A stretch of 64,000 bases of DNA from positions 434,001 through 498,000 of the forward strand of contig NZ_UTIQ01000001.1 of the NCBI RefSeq assembly GCF_900582625.1. The letters are read 5' to 3'. Positions within the stretch are counted from its first letter, which is position 1. Every line of letters begins with the position of its first letter. The DNA is from Pseudomonas viridiflava (GTDB lineage Bacteria; Pseudomonadota; Gammaproteobacteria; Pseudomonadales; Pseudomonadaceae). Both the position numbers and the translations under genes were made by a program. The notes below the pieces were generated by a model, which saw nothing but the letters and a program-made list of their open reading frames with translations, made no database searches and had not been told where the DNA came from. Of the stretch, positions 52,180 through 60,341 are shown in pieces.

Positions 52180-52782
52180 ATGCTGAAAATCGTCCACCTG
52201 CTTGTAGGAGTCGCCGCACTACTCCTGTCTTTTGTTCCTAGTCTCCATGCCGACAGCCTTCCTTACCTGCAACAGCCCGATGCCGTTTACCTCGCTCTGT
52301 TTGGTTTGATCAACCTGCTGCTGGCCCCTCTTTTTCCAATCTGGCATATGGGTGCGCGCCAACACATTCAGGGCTTGGTCAGCGCGCTGTTGGTACTGGC
52401 CGTTGTGCTGCAAGTCCTGATTTTGCTGGCCCCGCTTCCGATCATCGGCGGCCAACCCGCCGTATTACTGAGCCTGCTCACCGTGCTGCTCGCTGTGGTC
52501 TTGCACTTGTGCGCAAACCTGCGCATGAAAGGTCGCAGCAAAGCAGTACCGCAAGACCTGGGTGATCGCGAAACCGGCACCGTGAAGTGGTTCAACACCT
52601 CGAAAGGCTTCGGCTTTATCTCCCGCGACAGCGGCGACGATATCTTTGTGCACTTTCGTGCCATTCGTGGCGAAGGTCACCGCGTGCTGGTCGAAGGACA
52701 ACGCGTTGAGTTCTCGGTAATGCAGCGCGACAAAGGCCTGCAAGCTGAGGATGTGATCGCAGCCCTTCCGCTACGTCGCTAA
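52180..52782 (+). CDS. Membrane protein with C-terminal cold-shock domain
   Basis: A 200-residue protein with about four hydrophobic helices in the first 115 residues ([72 protein letters not shown]). A complete cold-shock domain follows (about 133-200) with RNP1 [13 protein letters not shown] and RNP2 DDIFVHF. It would place a nucleic-acid-binding domain at the inner membrane. It resembles PA0961-type proteins. ATG 52180 (MLKIVHLL) is preferred over a GTG five codons upstream. A terminator follows. Confidence 0.87.
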   Translation: MLKIVHLLVGVAALLLSFVPSLHADSLPYLQQPDAVYLALFGLINLLLAPLFPIWHMGARQHIQGLVSALLVLAVVLQVLILLAPLPIIGGQPAVLLSLLTVLLAVVLHLCANLRMKGRSKAVPQDLGDRETGTVKWFNTSKGFGFISRDSGDDIFVHFRAIRGEGHRVLVEGQRVEFSVMQRDKGLQAEDVIAALPLRR

Positions 52783-52799
52783 GCGCTGGCTACACCCAC

Positions 52800-52829
52800 A
52801 AAAAAACCCGCCGCTGGCGGGTTTTTTTA
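52800..52829. terminator. Bidirectional terminator between the cold-shock membrane protein gene and slyX
   Basis: AAAAAACCCGCC-GCT-GGCGGGTTTTTT lies between convergent genes. Confidence 0.92.
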
Positions 52830-52850
52830 TACCTGTCGAAGAGCCTTCTA

Positions 52851-53057
52851 TTAATAGTGCGGCGGCGGTGCCTCGTGTTCGCTCATGCCAAAGCCGCTCT
52901 GCATATCTTCCTGGCGCTTGGCCAGCGCGGCGATCTGCAAGCTAAGGCGCTCGATGATTCGCTGCTGACTGACCAGCTCGTCGTTCAGCGCCTGAATGGT
53001 GTCGTCCTGAAACGCCAGCCTGGTTTCCAGCTCCATCACTCGGTTTTCCAAGGTCAT
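52851..53057 (-). CDS. slyX: SlyX family protein
   Basis: A 68-residue coiled-coil protein: [21 protein letters not shown] then [21 protein letters not shown], with a His/Pro-rich tail (EAPPPHY). It matches SlyX in length and heptad pattern. Its function is unknown; the E. coli gene is named from a phage phiX174 lysis suppressor region, not from a role. It starts 3 bases after the HIT gene stop, so the two are coupled. Confidence 0.93.
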   Translation of the reverse strand: MTLENRVMELETRLAFQDDTIQALNDELVSQQRIIERLSLQIAALAKRQEDMQSGFGMSEHEAPPPHY

Positions 53058-53060
53058 GGC

Positions 53061-53486
53061 TTACTCCTCAGCGAACGTGAAATCGCTGCCCAACACCGAA
53101 CGCAACTTCGCGCGGATCGCGGCAACCTGTTCGGCGGCATAGGCTTGCGCTGGAAACTTGCCCCACACCGGCGCCGGCCACGCGGCATCGCTGCGCCGAC
53201 GGACGATCACGTGCATGTGCAACTGACTCACCACATTGCCGAGCGTGGCGACGTTCATTTTGTCGGCGGCGAAGGTGTCCTTCAAAAGCTCCGTCAGCGT
53301 GACCGTTTCGTGCCACAGCTGCTGCTGTTCGTCACCACTGAGTTGGAACAACTCGCTCACTTCTTCGCGACGCGGAACCAGGATGAACCACGGATAATGG
53401 TCGTCATTCATTAACAATAAACGGCACAACGGAAAGTCGCCGATCAGCAGGGTGTCGTTCTGCAAACGTGAATCCAGGGCGAACAT
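53061..53486 (-). CDS. HIT-domain protein (two of three triad histidines)
   Basis: The 141-residue protein has the HIT fold with LGNVVSQLHMHVIVRRR near residue 95. The classical motif is H-x-H-x-H; here it is HMHVI, with the third His replaced by Ile, as in a Pseudomonas subgroup. HIT proteins hydrolyse or transfer nucleoside monophosphates; activity with this change is uncertain. The start MFALDSRLQND at 53486 has AGGAG upstream. The open frame extends 71 codons further without support. It is followed by slyX. Confidence 0.88.
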   Translation of the reverse strand: MFALDSRLQNDTLLIGDFPLCRLLLMNDDHYPWFILVPRREEVSELFQLSGDEQQQLWHETVTLTELLKDTFAADKMNVATLGNVVSQLHMHVIVRRRSDAAWPAPVWGKFPAQAYAAEQVAAIRAKLRSVLGSDFTFAEE

Positions 53487-54289
53487 ACACAGACTCCTAC
53501 TTATATATAGGTACAACGATGCCAAGCGCTGCGACCAAGCCGACCGCGCGATGACGCAAGGATACCTGCTTAGCTGATCATTCGCCCCACTACCCCGGGG
53601 CAAGTTCACAACAGCGAACGACCCTGCGACGCGTCTATCGCCCGCCAGTATGAGCCGCACCAAAACGGCGCCAGCTCCGAGCGCGAGCCGCTCGACCATG
53701 CACCGCCGCTGTGCACACTTTGTTACCCAAGCGCCGCAAGCCCCACTTTTGCAGCGTTACTGCCACCGCCAGTAACGGTTGGCCGCAGCCCGCCGCGTCA
53801 CCCAAGCGCAGCGGCAAACCCCGCTTCTGTTGTGCTTTGCTCAACGCAACGCTCAGAAAATCACACATTACGAAATTTTCACGATCGTTTTGGCGTTTGT
53901 GCACGCTAATTGCTTTATCCCAAACCAAGATCAATGAGCACATACGCCCAACAGTGTTTGTGTACCTTGCTTGGAACAACAGTTAACCCTACGGACAGGA
54001 ATTAACCGTTGGTCTTTAAAAGGGATTAATGAGAGCGGTTTTTATCGACTCGTTAATCATCAGAAGTCACGGAAAAAGTAATCGCTAGGATGCAAGCGTA
54101 AAACTACGAATTTGCGACATGCCACATAAGCTTTTGCGACATTGTCGTAAAGAATTTGTAGGGTCTCTGCACTATCTGTCGCCAACAATGTCGCCGTGCT
54201 ATAACTTAGCGCCGACACAAAAAGAAAGAGCTAGCCCATACAACAAATAAGATGGGCAGCGCAACTTCTAAACCAAAGGAGCAATCACG
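53487..54289. other. Long leader region of the porin gene
   Basis: About 800 bases between divergent genes. No open frame is convincing: the frame at 53635-53979 (minus) has no family likeness. The left 100 bases should hold the HIT/slyX promoter (AT-rich TATATATAGG at about 53502-53511). From 53860 the GC content falls, and 54111-54205 holds the repeat array and promoter listed separately. The stretch 53987-54060 (AACAGTTAACCC... GGATTAATGAG) is unexplained. Confidence 0.55.
54111..54205 (+). promoter_or_regulatory. GCGACA/TGTCGC half-site array and extended -10 promoter of the porin gene
   Basis: TTTGCGACAT occurs at 54111 and again at 54133 (22 bases apart, two helical turns). The second runs into a palindrome CGACA-T-TGTCG. 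TGTCGCC occurs at 54177 and 54189 (12 bases apart). An extended -10 TGCTATAAC follows at 54197-54205. The start is 85 bases downstream. Such spaced half-sites point to an activator or repressor that I cannot name. Confidence 0.55.
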
Positions 54290-55558
54290 ATGCAAGTGAT
54301 GAAGTGGAGCTTAATCGCCCTCGCAGTAGCGGGCAGCACCCAACTGGCAGTAGCCAGCGAACAGTCCGATTCGAAGGGCTTCGTAGAAGACAGCAGCCTG
54401 AGTGTTCTGGCTCGCAACCTCTACTTCTCCCGTGATAACCGCAGTGACAACAACACTGGCAAAAGCTACACCCGTGAATGGGGCCAAGGTTTCCACGCAC
54501 TGTTCGAGTCTGGCTTCACCCAAGGCACCGTAGGTTTCGGCGTTGATGCGATCGGCCTGGCCGGCATCAAACTGGACAGTGGCAAAGGCCGCAGCGGCAC
54601 TGGCTTGTTCCCAACTGGCTCGGATGGTCGTTCGCAAGACTCCTATGGTGAGTCAGGCGGCGCGGTAAAAGCTCGCCTCTCGAATACCACCCTGAAATAC
54701 GGCACTCAGTACGCCGCTCTGCCAGTGTTCGCCACTGACGACAGCCGCTTGCTGCCAGAGACTACCGAAGGTTTCTCTCTGACCAGCAAAGAAATTGAAG
54801 GCCTCGAGCTGAACGCTGCTCACTTCACAGCTTTGAATGCGCAAGCCCAGACCTATCACGACAGTGGTGACGGTGACTTGAAGAAAGCAGACGTAATCGG
54901 CGGCACTTATGCCTTCTCCGATACGCTGAGCACTTCTCTCTACTACTCGAAAGTAGAAGACTACTGGCGCAAGTACTACGCAAACGTGAACTATGCGTTG
55001 CCGCTGAGCGAAGAGCAGTCCCTGACCTTCGACTTCAACATCTATGACACCAAAGGTACTGGCAGCAACGAATACACCGCTACTTCCGACGGCGACAAGC
55101 TTGATAACACCGCCTACAGCTTGAGCGGTGCGTACACCGTTGGCGCGCACACCTTCCAGCTTCAGTACCAAGAAGTTTCCGGCGATGGCGAGTACGCTTA
55201 TGGTGTAGACGGCGGCGGCACCATCTTCCTGGCCAACTCCATCGCACGTTCCGACTTCAACGCCGAAGACGAGCGCTCCTACGGTGCTATGTACAAGCTG
55301 GACCTCACCACTTATGGCGTTCCAGGTCTGACCTTCATGACCCGCTATGTCAAAGGTGTTGACGCCAACACTGGCGCAACTAACAGCGGTAAAGAGTGGG
55401 AACGTGACGTAGATATCAAGTACGTTCTGCAAGACGGTCCGGCCAAAGACCTCAGCCTGCGTGTACGCCAAGCGACCTACCGCTCCGGCGATGCCGTTTA
55501 CTCGCAATCTCTGGACGAACTGCGCCTGATCGTCGAATACCCACTGAGCATTCTGTAA
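54290..55558 (+). CDS. OprD-family outer membrane porin
   Basis: The 422-residue protein has a signal peptide (MQVMKWSLIALAVAGSTQLAVA then S-E) and alternating strand pattern to a C-terminal EYPLSIL. It contains the OprD-family hallmarks SSLSVLARNLYFSRDN, GQGFHALFESGFTQGTVGFG and KLDSGKGRSGTGLFP. The 18-stranded barrel takes up small carboxylates or basic amino acids. The position between slyX/HIT and proS matches oprD of P. aeruginosa, but the sequence looks more OprE/OprQ-like, so the substrate is left open. Codon use is strongly biased as in highly expressed genes. The start follows CAAAGGAGCAATCACG; terminator at 55586. Confidence 0.93.
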   Translation: MQVMKWSLIALAVAGSTQLAVASEQSDSKGFVEDSSLSVLARNLYFSRDNRSDNNTGKSYTREWGQGFHALFESGFTQGTVGFGVDAIGLAGIKLDSGKGRSGTGLFPTGSDGRSQDSYGESGGAVKARLSNTTLKYGTQYAALPVFATDDSRLLPETTEGFSLTSKEIEGLELNAAHFTALNAQAQTYHDSGDGDLKKADVIGGTYAFSDTLSTSLYYSKVEDYWRKYYANVNYALPLSEEQSLTFDFNIYDTKGTGSNEYTATSDGDKLDNTAYSLSGAYTVGAHTFQLQYQEVSGDGEYAYGVDGGGTIFLANSIARSDFNAEDERSYGAMYKLDLTTYGVPGLTFMTRYVKGVDANTGATNSGKEWERDVDIKYVLQDGPAKDLSLRVRQATYRSGDAVYSQSLDELRLIVEYPLSIL

Positions 55559-55585
55559 TCCAGAACTCAGCAGGTAATTCGATAT

Positions 55586-55617
55586 AAAAAAAGCCCGGCA
55601 TTAGCCGGGCTTTTTTT
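55586..55617. terminator. Terminator of the porin gene
   Basis: AAAAAAAGCCCGGC-ATTA-GCCGGGCTTTTTTT, between the porin and a convergent thioesterase gene. Both flanks allow bidirectional use. Confidence 0.93.
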
Positions 55618-55646
55618 CGTCTGCAAGTTGGTACGGTTTAACTAAC

Positions 55647-56063
55647 TTACAACGGAAGTGCGTAGGTTCCCGTTACATGAGCCACTAGATTGTCATCATC
55701 GCCCGCCGAATATAAAGACACTTCACACACCGCTTGACGACGACTTAGTTTAAGTATTTGCGCATGGGCGATTAAGTCGACCGGCTTTGGTTTCGCCAGA
55801 AAGTTGATGTTCAAGTTCGCGGTCACCGCCATCTCAACCTTGCCGAGGCGCCCCAGCACCACGGCGTACATCGCGGCATCGGCAAGCGCCATGATCGTAG
55901 GCCCCGAAACGGTGCCACCTGGGCGCACCAATTTGGCCTGGAACGGTACGCGGGCGTAGGCATTGTCGGCGTCCAGACGGTCGATGCACAGGTCGATATC
56001 TTCGGCCATCGGCACCCCGAAACGGATCAAGGCTTGTACTTGTTCAGCAGTCAAAGCGGTCAC
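55647..56063 (-). CDS. PaaI-type hotdog thioesterase
   Basis: A 138-residue hotdog protein with VRPGGTVSGPTIMALADAAMYAVVLGRLG (in parts, about 52-80), the active helix region of PaaI/YdiI-type acyl-CoA thioesterases, and VTANLNINFLAKPKPVDLIAHA. It probably hydrolyses an aromatic or medium-chain acyl-CoA. The start is GTG 56063 with AAGGGG upstream; the frame is open for much longer in the same phase but overlaps the proS start region without protein-like sequence. It is divergent from proS. Confidence 0.85.
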   Translation of the reverse strand: MTALTAEQVQALIRFGVPMAEDIDLCIDRLDADNAYARVPFQAKLVRPGGTVSGPTIMALADAAMYAVVLGRLGKVEMAVTANLNINFLAKPKPVDLIAHAQILKLSRRQAVCEVSLYSAGDDDNLVAHVTGTYALPL

Positions 56064-56168
56064 TCGAAACCCCTTACATTGCGGTGGCCTGAATCCTGTA
56101 CGCGGCAGTACAGGCCCCGTACAATGCCGAGCACTTCCTTGCCTTCGCAACTGATATAACGGCCAAAC

Positions 56169-57884
56169 ATGCGTACCAGTCAGTATTTGCTCTCGACCCT
56201 CAAAGAAAACCCAACCGACGCTGTCGTGGTTAGCCACCAGCTGATGCTGCGTGCCGGCATGATCCGCAAACTGGCCTCTGGCCTGTACACCTGGCTGCCG
56301 ATGGGCCTGCGTGTTTTGCGCAAAGTTGAAACTGTCGTTCGTGAAGAAATGAACGCGGCCGGTGCGCTCGAAGTGTTGATGCCCGCCATTCAACCTGCCG
56401 AGCTGTGGCAAGAATCGGGACGCTGGGAACAATACGGCCCTGAGCTGCTGCGTTTGAAAGACCGCCACGCGCGCGATTTCTGCGTCGGCCCGACGCACGA
56501 AGAAGTCATCACCGATCTGATGCGCAACGAGTTGAGCAGCTATAAACAGTTGCCTATCAACCTGTACCAGATTCAAACCAAGTTCCGCGATGAAATTCGC
56601 CCACGCTTCGGTTTGATGCGCGGCCGCGAATTCACCATGAAAGACGCCTACTCGTTCCATATCGACCAGGCCTCTTTGCAACAAACCTACGACCGCATGC
56701 ACCAGGCGTACTGCAATGTGTTTAGCCGCCTGGGCCTGAACTTCCGCCCTGTGCAAGCCGACACCGGCTCCATCGGCGGCACTGGCTCGCACGAATTCCA
56801 CGTGCTGGCCGAGTCGGGTGAAGACGACATCGCCTTCAGCAACGTGTCGGACTACGCCGCCAACATCGAGAAAGCGGAAGCCATTCCGCGCGAAACCTCA
56901 CGCGGCGCCGCAACCGAAGAAATGCGCCTGGTGGACACGCCAAACGCCAAAACCATCGCCGAGCTGGTAGAAGGCTTCAACCTGCCCATCGAAAAAACCA
57001 TCAAAACACTGGTGGTGCATGGCGCTGAAGAAGGCAAGTTGGTGGCGCTGATCGTTCGTGGCGACCACGAGTTGAACGAAATCAAGGCCGCCAATCTTGA
57101 GCAAGTTGCCAGCCCGCTGGAATTCGCCACCGAGGCAGAACTGCGCAACGCCATCGGCGCTGGCGCCGGTTCCCTCGGCCCGCTGAACTTGCCATTGCCT
57201 TGCGTCATCGACCGTTCGGTTGCCCTGATGAGCGACTTCGCCATCGGCGCCAACATTGATGACAAGCACTACTTCGGCGTGAACTGGGAGCGCGACTTGC
57301 CGCTGCCGGAAATCGCTGACCTGCGCAATGTGGTGGCCGGCGACCCAAGCCCAGACGGCCAAGGCACGCTGGAAATCAAACGCGGCATTGAAGTCGGGCA
57401 CATCTTCCAGCTCGGCAGCAAATACAGCGAAGCCATGAACTGCACCGTGATGGGTGAGAACGGCAAACCCGCCATTCTGACCATGGGTTGCTATGGCATC
57501 GGCGTGTCGCGCGTGGTGGCAGCTGCCATCGAGCAGAACAACGACGAGCGCGGCATTCTGTGGAGCGACGCCCTGGCGCCCTTCCAGATCGCGCTGGTAC
57601 CGCTGCGCTATGAAAACGAAGACGTGCGCGCGGCGACCGACAAGCTCTACGCCGACCTCACCGCTGCCGGCTTCGAAGTGCTGTTGGATGACCGCGACAA
57701 GAAAACCAGCCCCGGCATCAAGTTTGCCGACATGGAATTGATCGGCATCCCGCACCGTATCGTGGTCAGTGACCGTGGTCTGGCCGAAGGCAATCTGGAA
57801 TACAAGAACCGTCGGGAAACCGAGGCGCAGGCCATTCCGGTCGCCGAGGTGTTGTCCTTTATCCAGGCCCGTACCGGTCGTTGA
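56169..57884 (+). CDS. proS: Prolyl-tRNA synthetase (bacterial type)
   Basis: The 571-residue class II enzyme has motif 1 region [19 protein letters not shown], motif 2 [19 protein letters not shown], an INS editing domain (about 225-400, for misacylated Ala-tRNA) and motif 3 with [14 protein letters not shown], followed by the anticodon-binding domain (about 475-571). It charges tRNA-Pro. The start [15 protein letters not shown] is universal for the family. The next gene starts within 20 bases, so a lipoprotein and a lytic transglycosylase may be cotranscribed. Confidence 0.97.
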   Translation: MRTSQYLLSTLKENPTDAVVVSHQLMLRAGMIRKLASGLYTWLPMGLRVLRKVETVVREEMNAAGALEVLMPAIQPAELWQESGRWEQYGPELLRLKDRHARDFCVGPTHEEVITDLMRNELSSYKQLPINLYQIQTKFRDEIRPRFGLMRGREFTMKDAYSFHIDQASLQQTYDRMHQAYCNVFSRLGLNFRPVQADTGSIGGTGSHEFHVLAESGEDDIAFSNVSDYAANIEKAEAIPRETSRGAATEEMRLVDTPNAKTIAELVEGFNLPIEKTIKTLVVHGAEEGKLVALIVRGDHELNEIKAANLEQVASPLEFATEAELRNAIGAGAGSLGPLNLPLPCVIDRSVALMSDFAIGANIDDKHYFGVNWERDLPLPEIADLRNVVAGDPSPDGQGTLEIKRGIEVGHIFQLGSKYSEAMNCTVMGENGKPAILTMGCYGIGVSRVVAAAIEQNNDERGILWSDALAPFQIALVPLRYENEDVRAATDKLYADLTAAGFEVLLDDRDKKTSPGIKFADMELIGIPHRIVVSDRGLAEGNLEYKNRRETEAQAIPVAEVLSFIQARTGR

Positions 57885-57902
57885 GTGTTAGCCAGAGCTC
57901 CC

Positions 57903-58859
57903 ATGTTCAAGCCACGTTCCATTAGCCTCATCGGCGCCGCCTTGTGCGGCGCCTTGCTGCTCAGCGGCTGCGCCAATCACATGTCGCAGCGGGCTGAGCG
58001 CGAGGACCGCGCTGAGCGCAAACTGCTGAACCACAGCCTGCAGATCGACGTCGGGCAACCTGACGTGCTCGAACTGCCGCAGCGGCGCGTGCGCATTCAG
58101 GACCAGAAAACCTTCGAGGTCACTGAATTCGAAGTCACTCGCATCTACGACCGCTACACCCCTTACCAGGCGTGGCGCGAGCTGTACGAAGTGCCTCTTG
58201 GCGTAGTGGCAGTGGTGGCCGGCGTGGGCGCCAACGTGGTGAATGTGGTGTTGCTCGGCAACGTCCCGGAAACAGCGACCAAAGGCTGGATTGACTACGG
58301 TTTTGCGGGTCTCAATCCGTTTATGAACGTGCAGTCCAACGGACGCTCCGAGCAAAACCTGGCGCGCATCAACGAACTGCAGAAAGACAAACTTACCGAG
58401 TATTCCAGCCTGCCGTGGGCTGAACGTCCGGTGATGATCAAAGCAGGCCCGCAAACCCACGAATTGAGCACCGACCGCAACGGCGTGCTGCGCCTTAATC
58501 TGCTCGACGGGCCGTTTGCCGAACAGGATGTCAGCCGCGTCGGCAAAATCGTGCTGAGCGTAGAAGACGATCAAGACCACACCCGCGCCGACGCCACTCT
58601 GCAAGTCAGCCGCACACTGCGCGGCAAGTTGCTGGAAGCTCACGCGCTGATTTACGACGATCTGGAAGATGACGAAGTCGCGCAGTGGGTGCACCGGGTC
58701 AAGCGCCTGTCTGACCTGGGCTTGGAAGAAGAAGCCAACGAGTTGGAACAAAGCCTGATTGAACTGACCCGCAACGACCCCGAGTTGCAGCAGGAATTTC
58801 TCACCTCGCTGCGCAAGGATGCCGGCCGCCTCGTGGCCGATCCTGGCGCCAACAACTGA
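57903..58859 (+). CDS. Conserved lipoprotein downstream of proS
   Basis: A 318-residue lipoprotein (lipobox LLSGC, Cys about 23). The mature part has a charged helix (SQRAEREDRAERKLLNHS), a hydrophobic stretch GVVAVVAGVGANVVNVVLLG (about 100-120) that may insert in a membrane, and a beta-rich region ending in helices (EEEANELEQSLIELT). I do not recognise a functional family. ATG 57903 is used; a GTG six codons upstream at 57885 follows the proS stop. It lies in a proS-lipoprotein-transglycosylase run, an arrangement known in pseudomonads. Confidence 0.8.
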   Translation: MFKPRSISLIGAALCGALLLSGCANHMSQRAEREDRAERKLLNHSLQIDVGQPDVLELPQRRVRIQDQKTFEVTEFEVTRIYDRYTPYQAWRELYEVPLGVVAVVAGVGANVVNVVLLGNVPETATKGWIDYGFAGLNPFMNVQSNGRSEQNLARINELQKDKLTEYSSLPWAERPVMIKAGPQTHELSTDRNGVLRLNLLDGPFAEQDVSRVGKIVLSVEDDQDHTRADATLQVSRTLRGKLLEAHALIYDDLEDDEVAQWVHRVKRLSDLGLEEEANELEQSLIELTRNDPELQQEFLTSLRKDAGRLVADPGANN

Positions 58860-58866
58860 GCCTGGC

Positions 58867-59442
58867 ATGACCGCGTGCCTGCGCCTGGCGCTGTGCTGCC
58901 TGTTACTACTCGCCCTGCCCCTGAGCGCAAATGTGCGCCAGGCACCGGAACCGGAGTTGCGCGACCTGCTGCAACGCACGGTGTCCGAGGCGGACAGTTT
59001 TGTTGATCGCTACGACGCTGAAGTCTGGCTGCTCGACATGTCCACGCGGCTAAGCCGCTACATGCCCGACGCTGAAGAGCGTCTGACGCTGCTCAAACAG
59101 GTGCACCACGAAGCCAGCAAAGCCGGGCTGAAGCCAGAGTTGGTCATGGCGCTGATTCATGCCGAGAGCCGCTTCAATCGCTTCGCCATTTCCTCAGTCG
59201 GCGCCCAGGGCATGATGCAGGTGATGACCTTCTGGAAGGCCGAACTGGGCCGCGAGCAAGACAACCTCACCGACAACGCCACCAACCTGCGCTACGGCTG
59301 CACCATCCTCAGCTACTACCTGAAGAAAGAAAAAGGCGACCTGAACCGCGCTCTCGCCCGCTACAACGGCAGCCTCGGCAAAACCACGTATTCAGGGAAG
59401 GTGGTCGGTTATTGGCAGGATTATTGGTACGTAAAACCCTGA
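58867..59442 (+). CDS. Lytic transglycosylase, SLT domain
   Basis: A 191-residue secreted protein with a signal peptide (LALCCLLLLALPLSANVRQ). Its SLT domain (about 85-180) has the catalytic Glu in LVMALIHAESRFNRFAISSVGAQGMMQVM (in parts, Glu about 99) and the later LRYGCTILSYYL and ALARYNGSLG. It cleaves the glycan backbone of peptidoglycan. It is small, like a MltE/Slt core. The start is ATG 58867, 7 bases after the lipoprotein stop; the open frame upstream overlaps that gene and is not used. Confidence 0.9.
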   Translation: MTACLRLALCCLLLLALPLSANVRQAPEPELRDLLQRTVSEADSFVDRYDAEVWLLDMSTRLSRYMPDAEERLTLLKQVHHEASKAGLKPELVMALIHAESRFNRFAISSVGAQGMMQVMTFWKAELGREQDNLTDNATNLRYGCTILSYYLKKEKGDLNRALARYNGSLGKTTYSGKVVGYWQDYWYVKP

Positions 59443-59446
59443 AAAG

Positions 59447-59510
59447 CATCGAGGCTAAAGCCTCTCCCACAATTGAACGCACTGCTGTGGGAGAGGCTTT
59501 AGCCTCGATG
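59447..59510. repeat. Perfect 25-bp inverted repeat
   Basis: CATCGAGGCTAAAGCCTCTC plus CCACA (59447-59471) and its exact reverse complement (59486-59510) flank 14 bases. The core GAGAGGCTTTAGCCTCGAT is a known Pseudomonas-type REP unit. It stands between the convergent transglycosylase and acyP genes and probably ends both transcripts. Confidence 0.85.
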
Positions 59511-59533
59511 GGCTCTACCAGGACATCGCGTTT

Positions 59534-59809
59534 TCACCCACGAACCACAAACCCGGCAATGCCCTGCAGCGGATGTTCTTGCAACTCCACCGCCGTCACC
59601 TTGGCCTTTTTCGGCCCGGTTTCCAGCCAGGCAGCCAGTTCCCGCACCGCCTCTTCTTCGCCTTCAACCAACACCTCAACCCGGCCATCGGCCAAATTGC
59701 GTACCCAACCATCAAGGTCCAATCGGGTAGCTTCGGTTTCGGTGCTTTGGCGAAAAAACACGCCCTGCACCTTGCCACTGACATAGCCATGCAAACAGAT
59801 TCGAGCCAT
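59534..59809 (-). CDS. acyP: Acylphosphatase
   Basis: A 91-residue acylphosphatase with the catalytic Arg in VSGKVQGVFFRQSTETEA (about 20) and the Asn in LDGWVRNLADGRVEV (about 38). It hydrolyses acyl phosphates such as carbamoyl phosphate and acetyl phosphate in the cytoplasm. The start MARICLHGYV is the natural one, 4 bases after the stop of the thioredoxin-like gene, so the two form a small operon. Confidence 0.95.
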   Translation of the reverse strand: MARICLHGYVSGKVQGVFFRQSTETEATRLDLDGWVRNLADGRVEVLVEGEEEAVRELAAWLETGPKKAKVTAVELQEHPLQGIAGFVVRG

Positions 59810-59813
59810 TGCG

Positions 59814-60311
59814 CTACTCCTTCGCTTGCAGTTCAGCCAGGCGCTTGCTCAGGCCCGCTGCGGTTTGTTCGCCCATCAGGCGTTCGCGCACCTGGCCTTT
59901 CGGGTCGACCAGATACGTGACCGGCAACGCCTCGCTGCGCGGCAGTTTGAAGCGCTCGCCGGGATCGCTCGCCAGTACGGTAAAACGAATGCCCATGGTT
60001 TCGCTGGCCTTACTCAGCGCCTCGCTTTGCAGGGCGTCGAAGTTCACACCGAGCACTTGCGCGTGCTGACCTTTGAGTTGCTCGGCCAGGCTATTCAGCT
60101 CTGGAATCTCCGTGCGGCAGGGTCCGCACCACTCAGCCCAGTAATTAATCACTAACCACTGGCCATCCAACTGCTCAGCCGTTACCTTTCGTCCATGCTG
60201 ATCGACGCCGTAGTCATCAGCGCAGCCAGCCAGCAAAAGCCCCGCGCAGATACTTAACGCAATCTGCCCCATGAGCACTTTTTTAATGACCCTACGCGCA
60301 AGCGCAACCAT
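59814..60311 (-). CDS. Thioredoxin-like lipoprotein (TlpA/ResA type)
   Basis: A 165-residue protein with a lipoprotein leader (lipobox LLAGC, Cys about 30) and a TlpA-like thioredoxin domain (about 45-160) with the active site WAEWCGPCRTEIPELN and the cis-Pro in LPVTYLVDPKG. It is anchored in the envelope and probably reduces periplasmic disulfides, perhaps in cytochrome c maturation or protection. The start MVALARRVIKKV at 60311 gives a short basic n-region; ATG in MGQIALS is an alternative. It is divergent from the PilZ-like gene. Confidence 0.9.
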   Translation of the reverse strand: MVALARRVIKKVLMGQIALSICAGLLLAGCADDYGVDQHGRKVTAEQLDGQWLVINYWAEWCGPCRTEIPELNSLAEQLKGQHAQVLGVNFDALQSEALSKASETMGIRFTVLASDPGERFKLPRSEALPVTYLVDPKGQVRERLMGEQTAAGLSKRLAELQAKE

Positions 60312-60341
60312 GCATTCGATCCTCGTATCTGCAGGGGTGGT

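Noticed and set aside
53635..53979. A 114-codon minus-strand frame in the porin leader
   Set aside because: No protein-like pattern and no ribosome-binding site; it lies in a region that falls in GC content.
55647..56801. A 384-codon minus-strand frame covering the thioesterase and the start of proS
   Set aside because: Only the C-terminal 138 codons encode a recognisable protein. The rest is antisense to proS; the thioesterase starts at GTG 56063.
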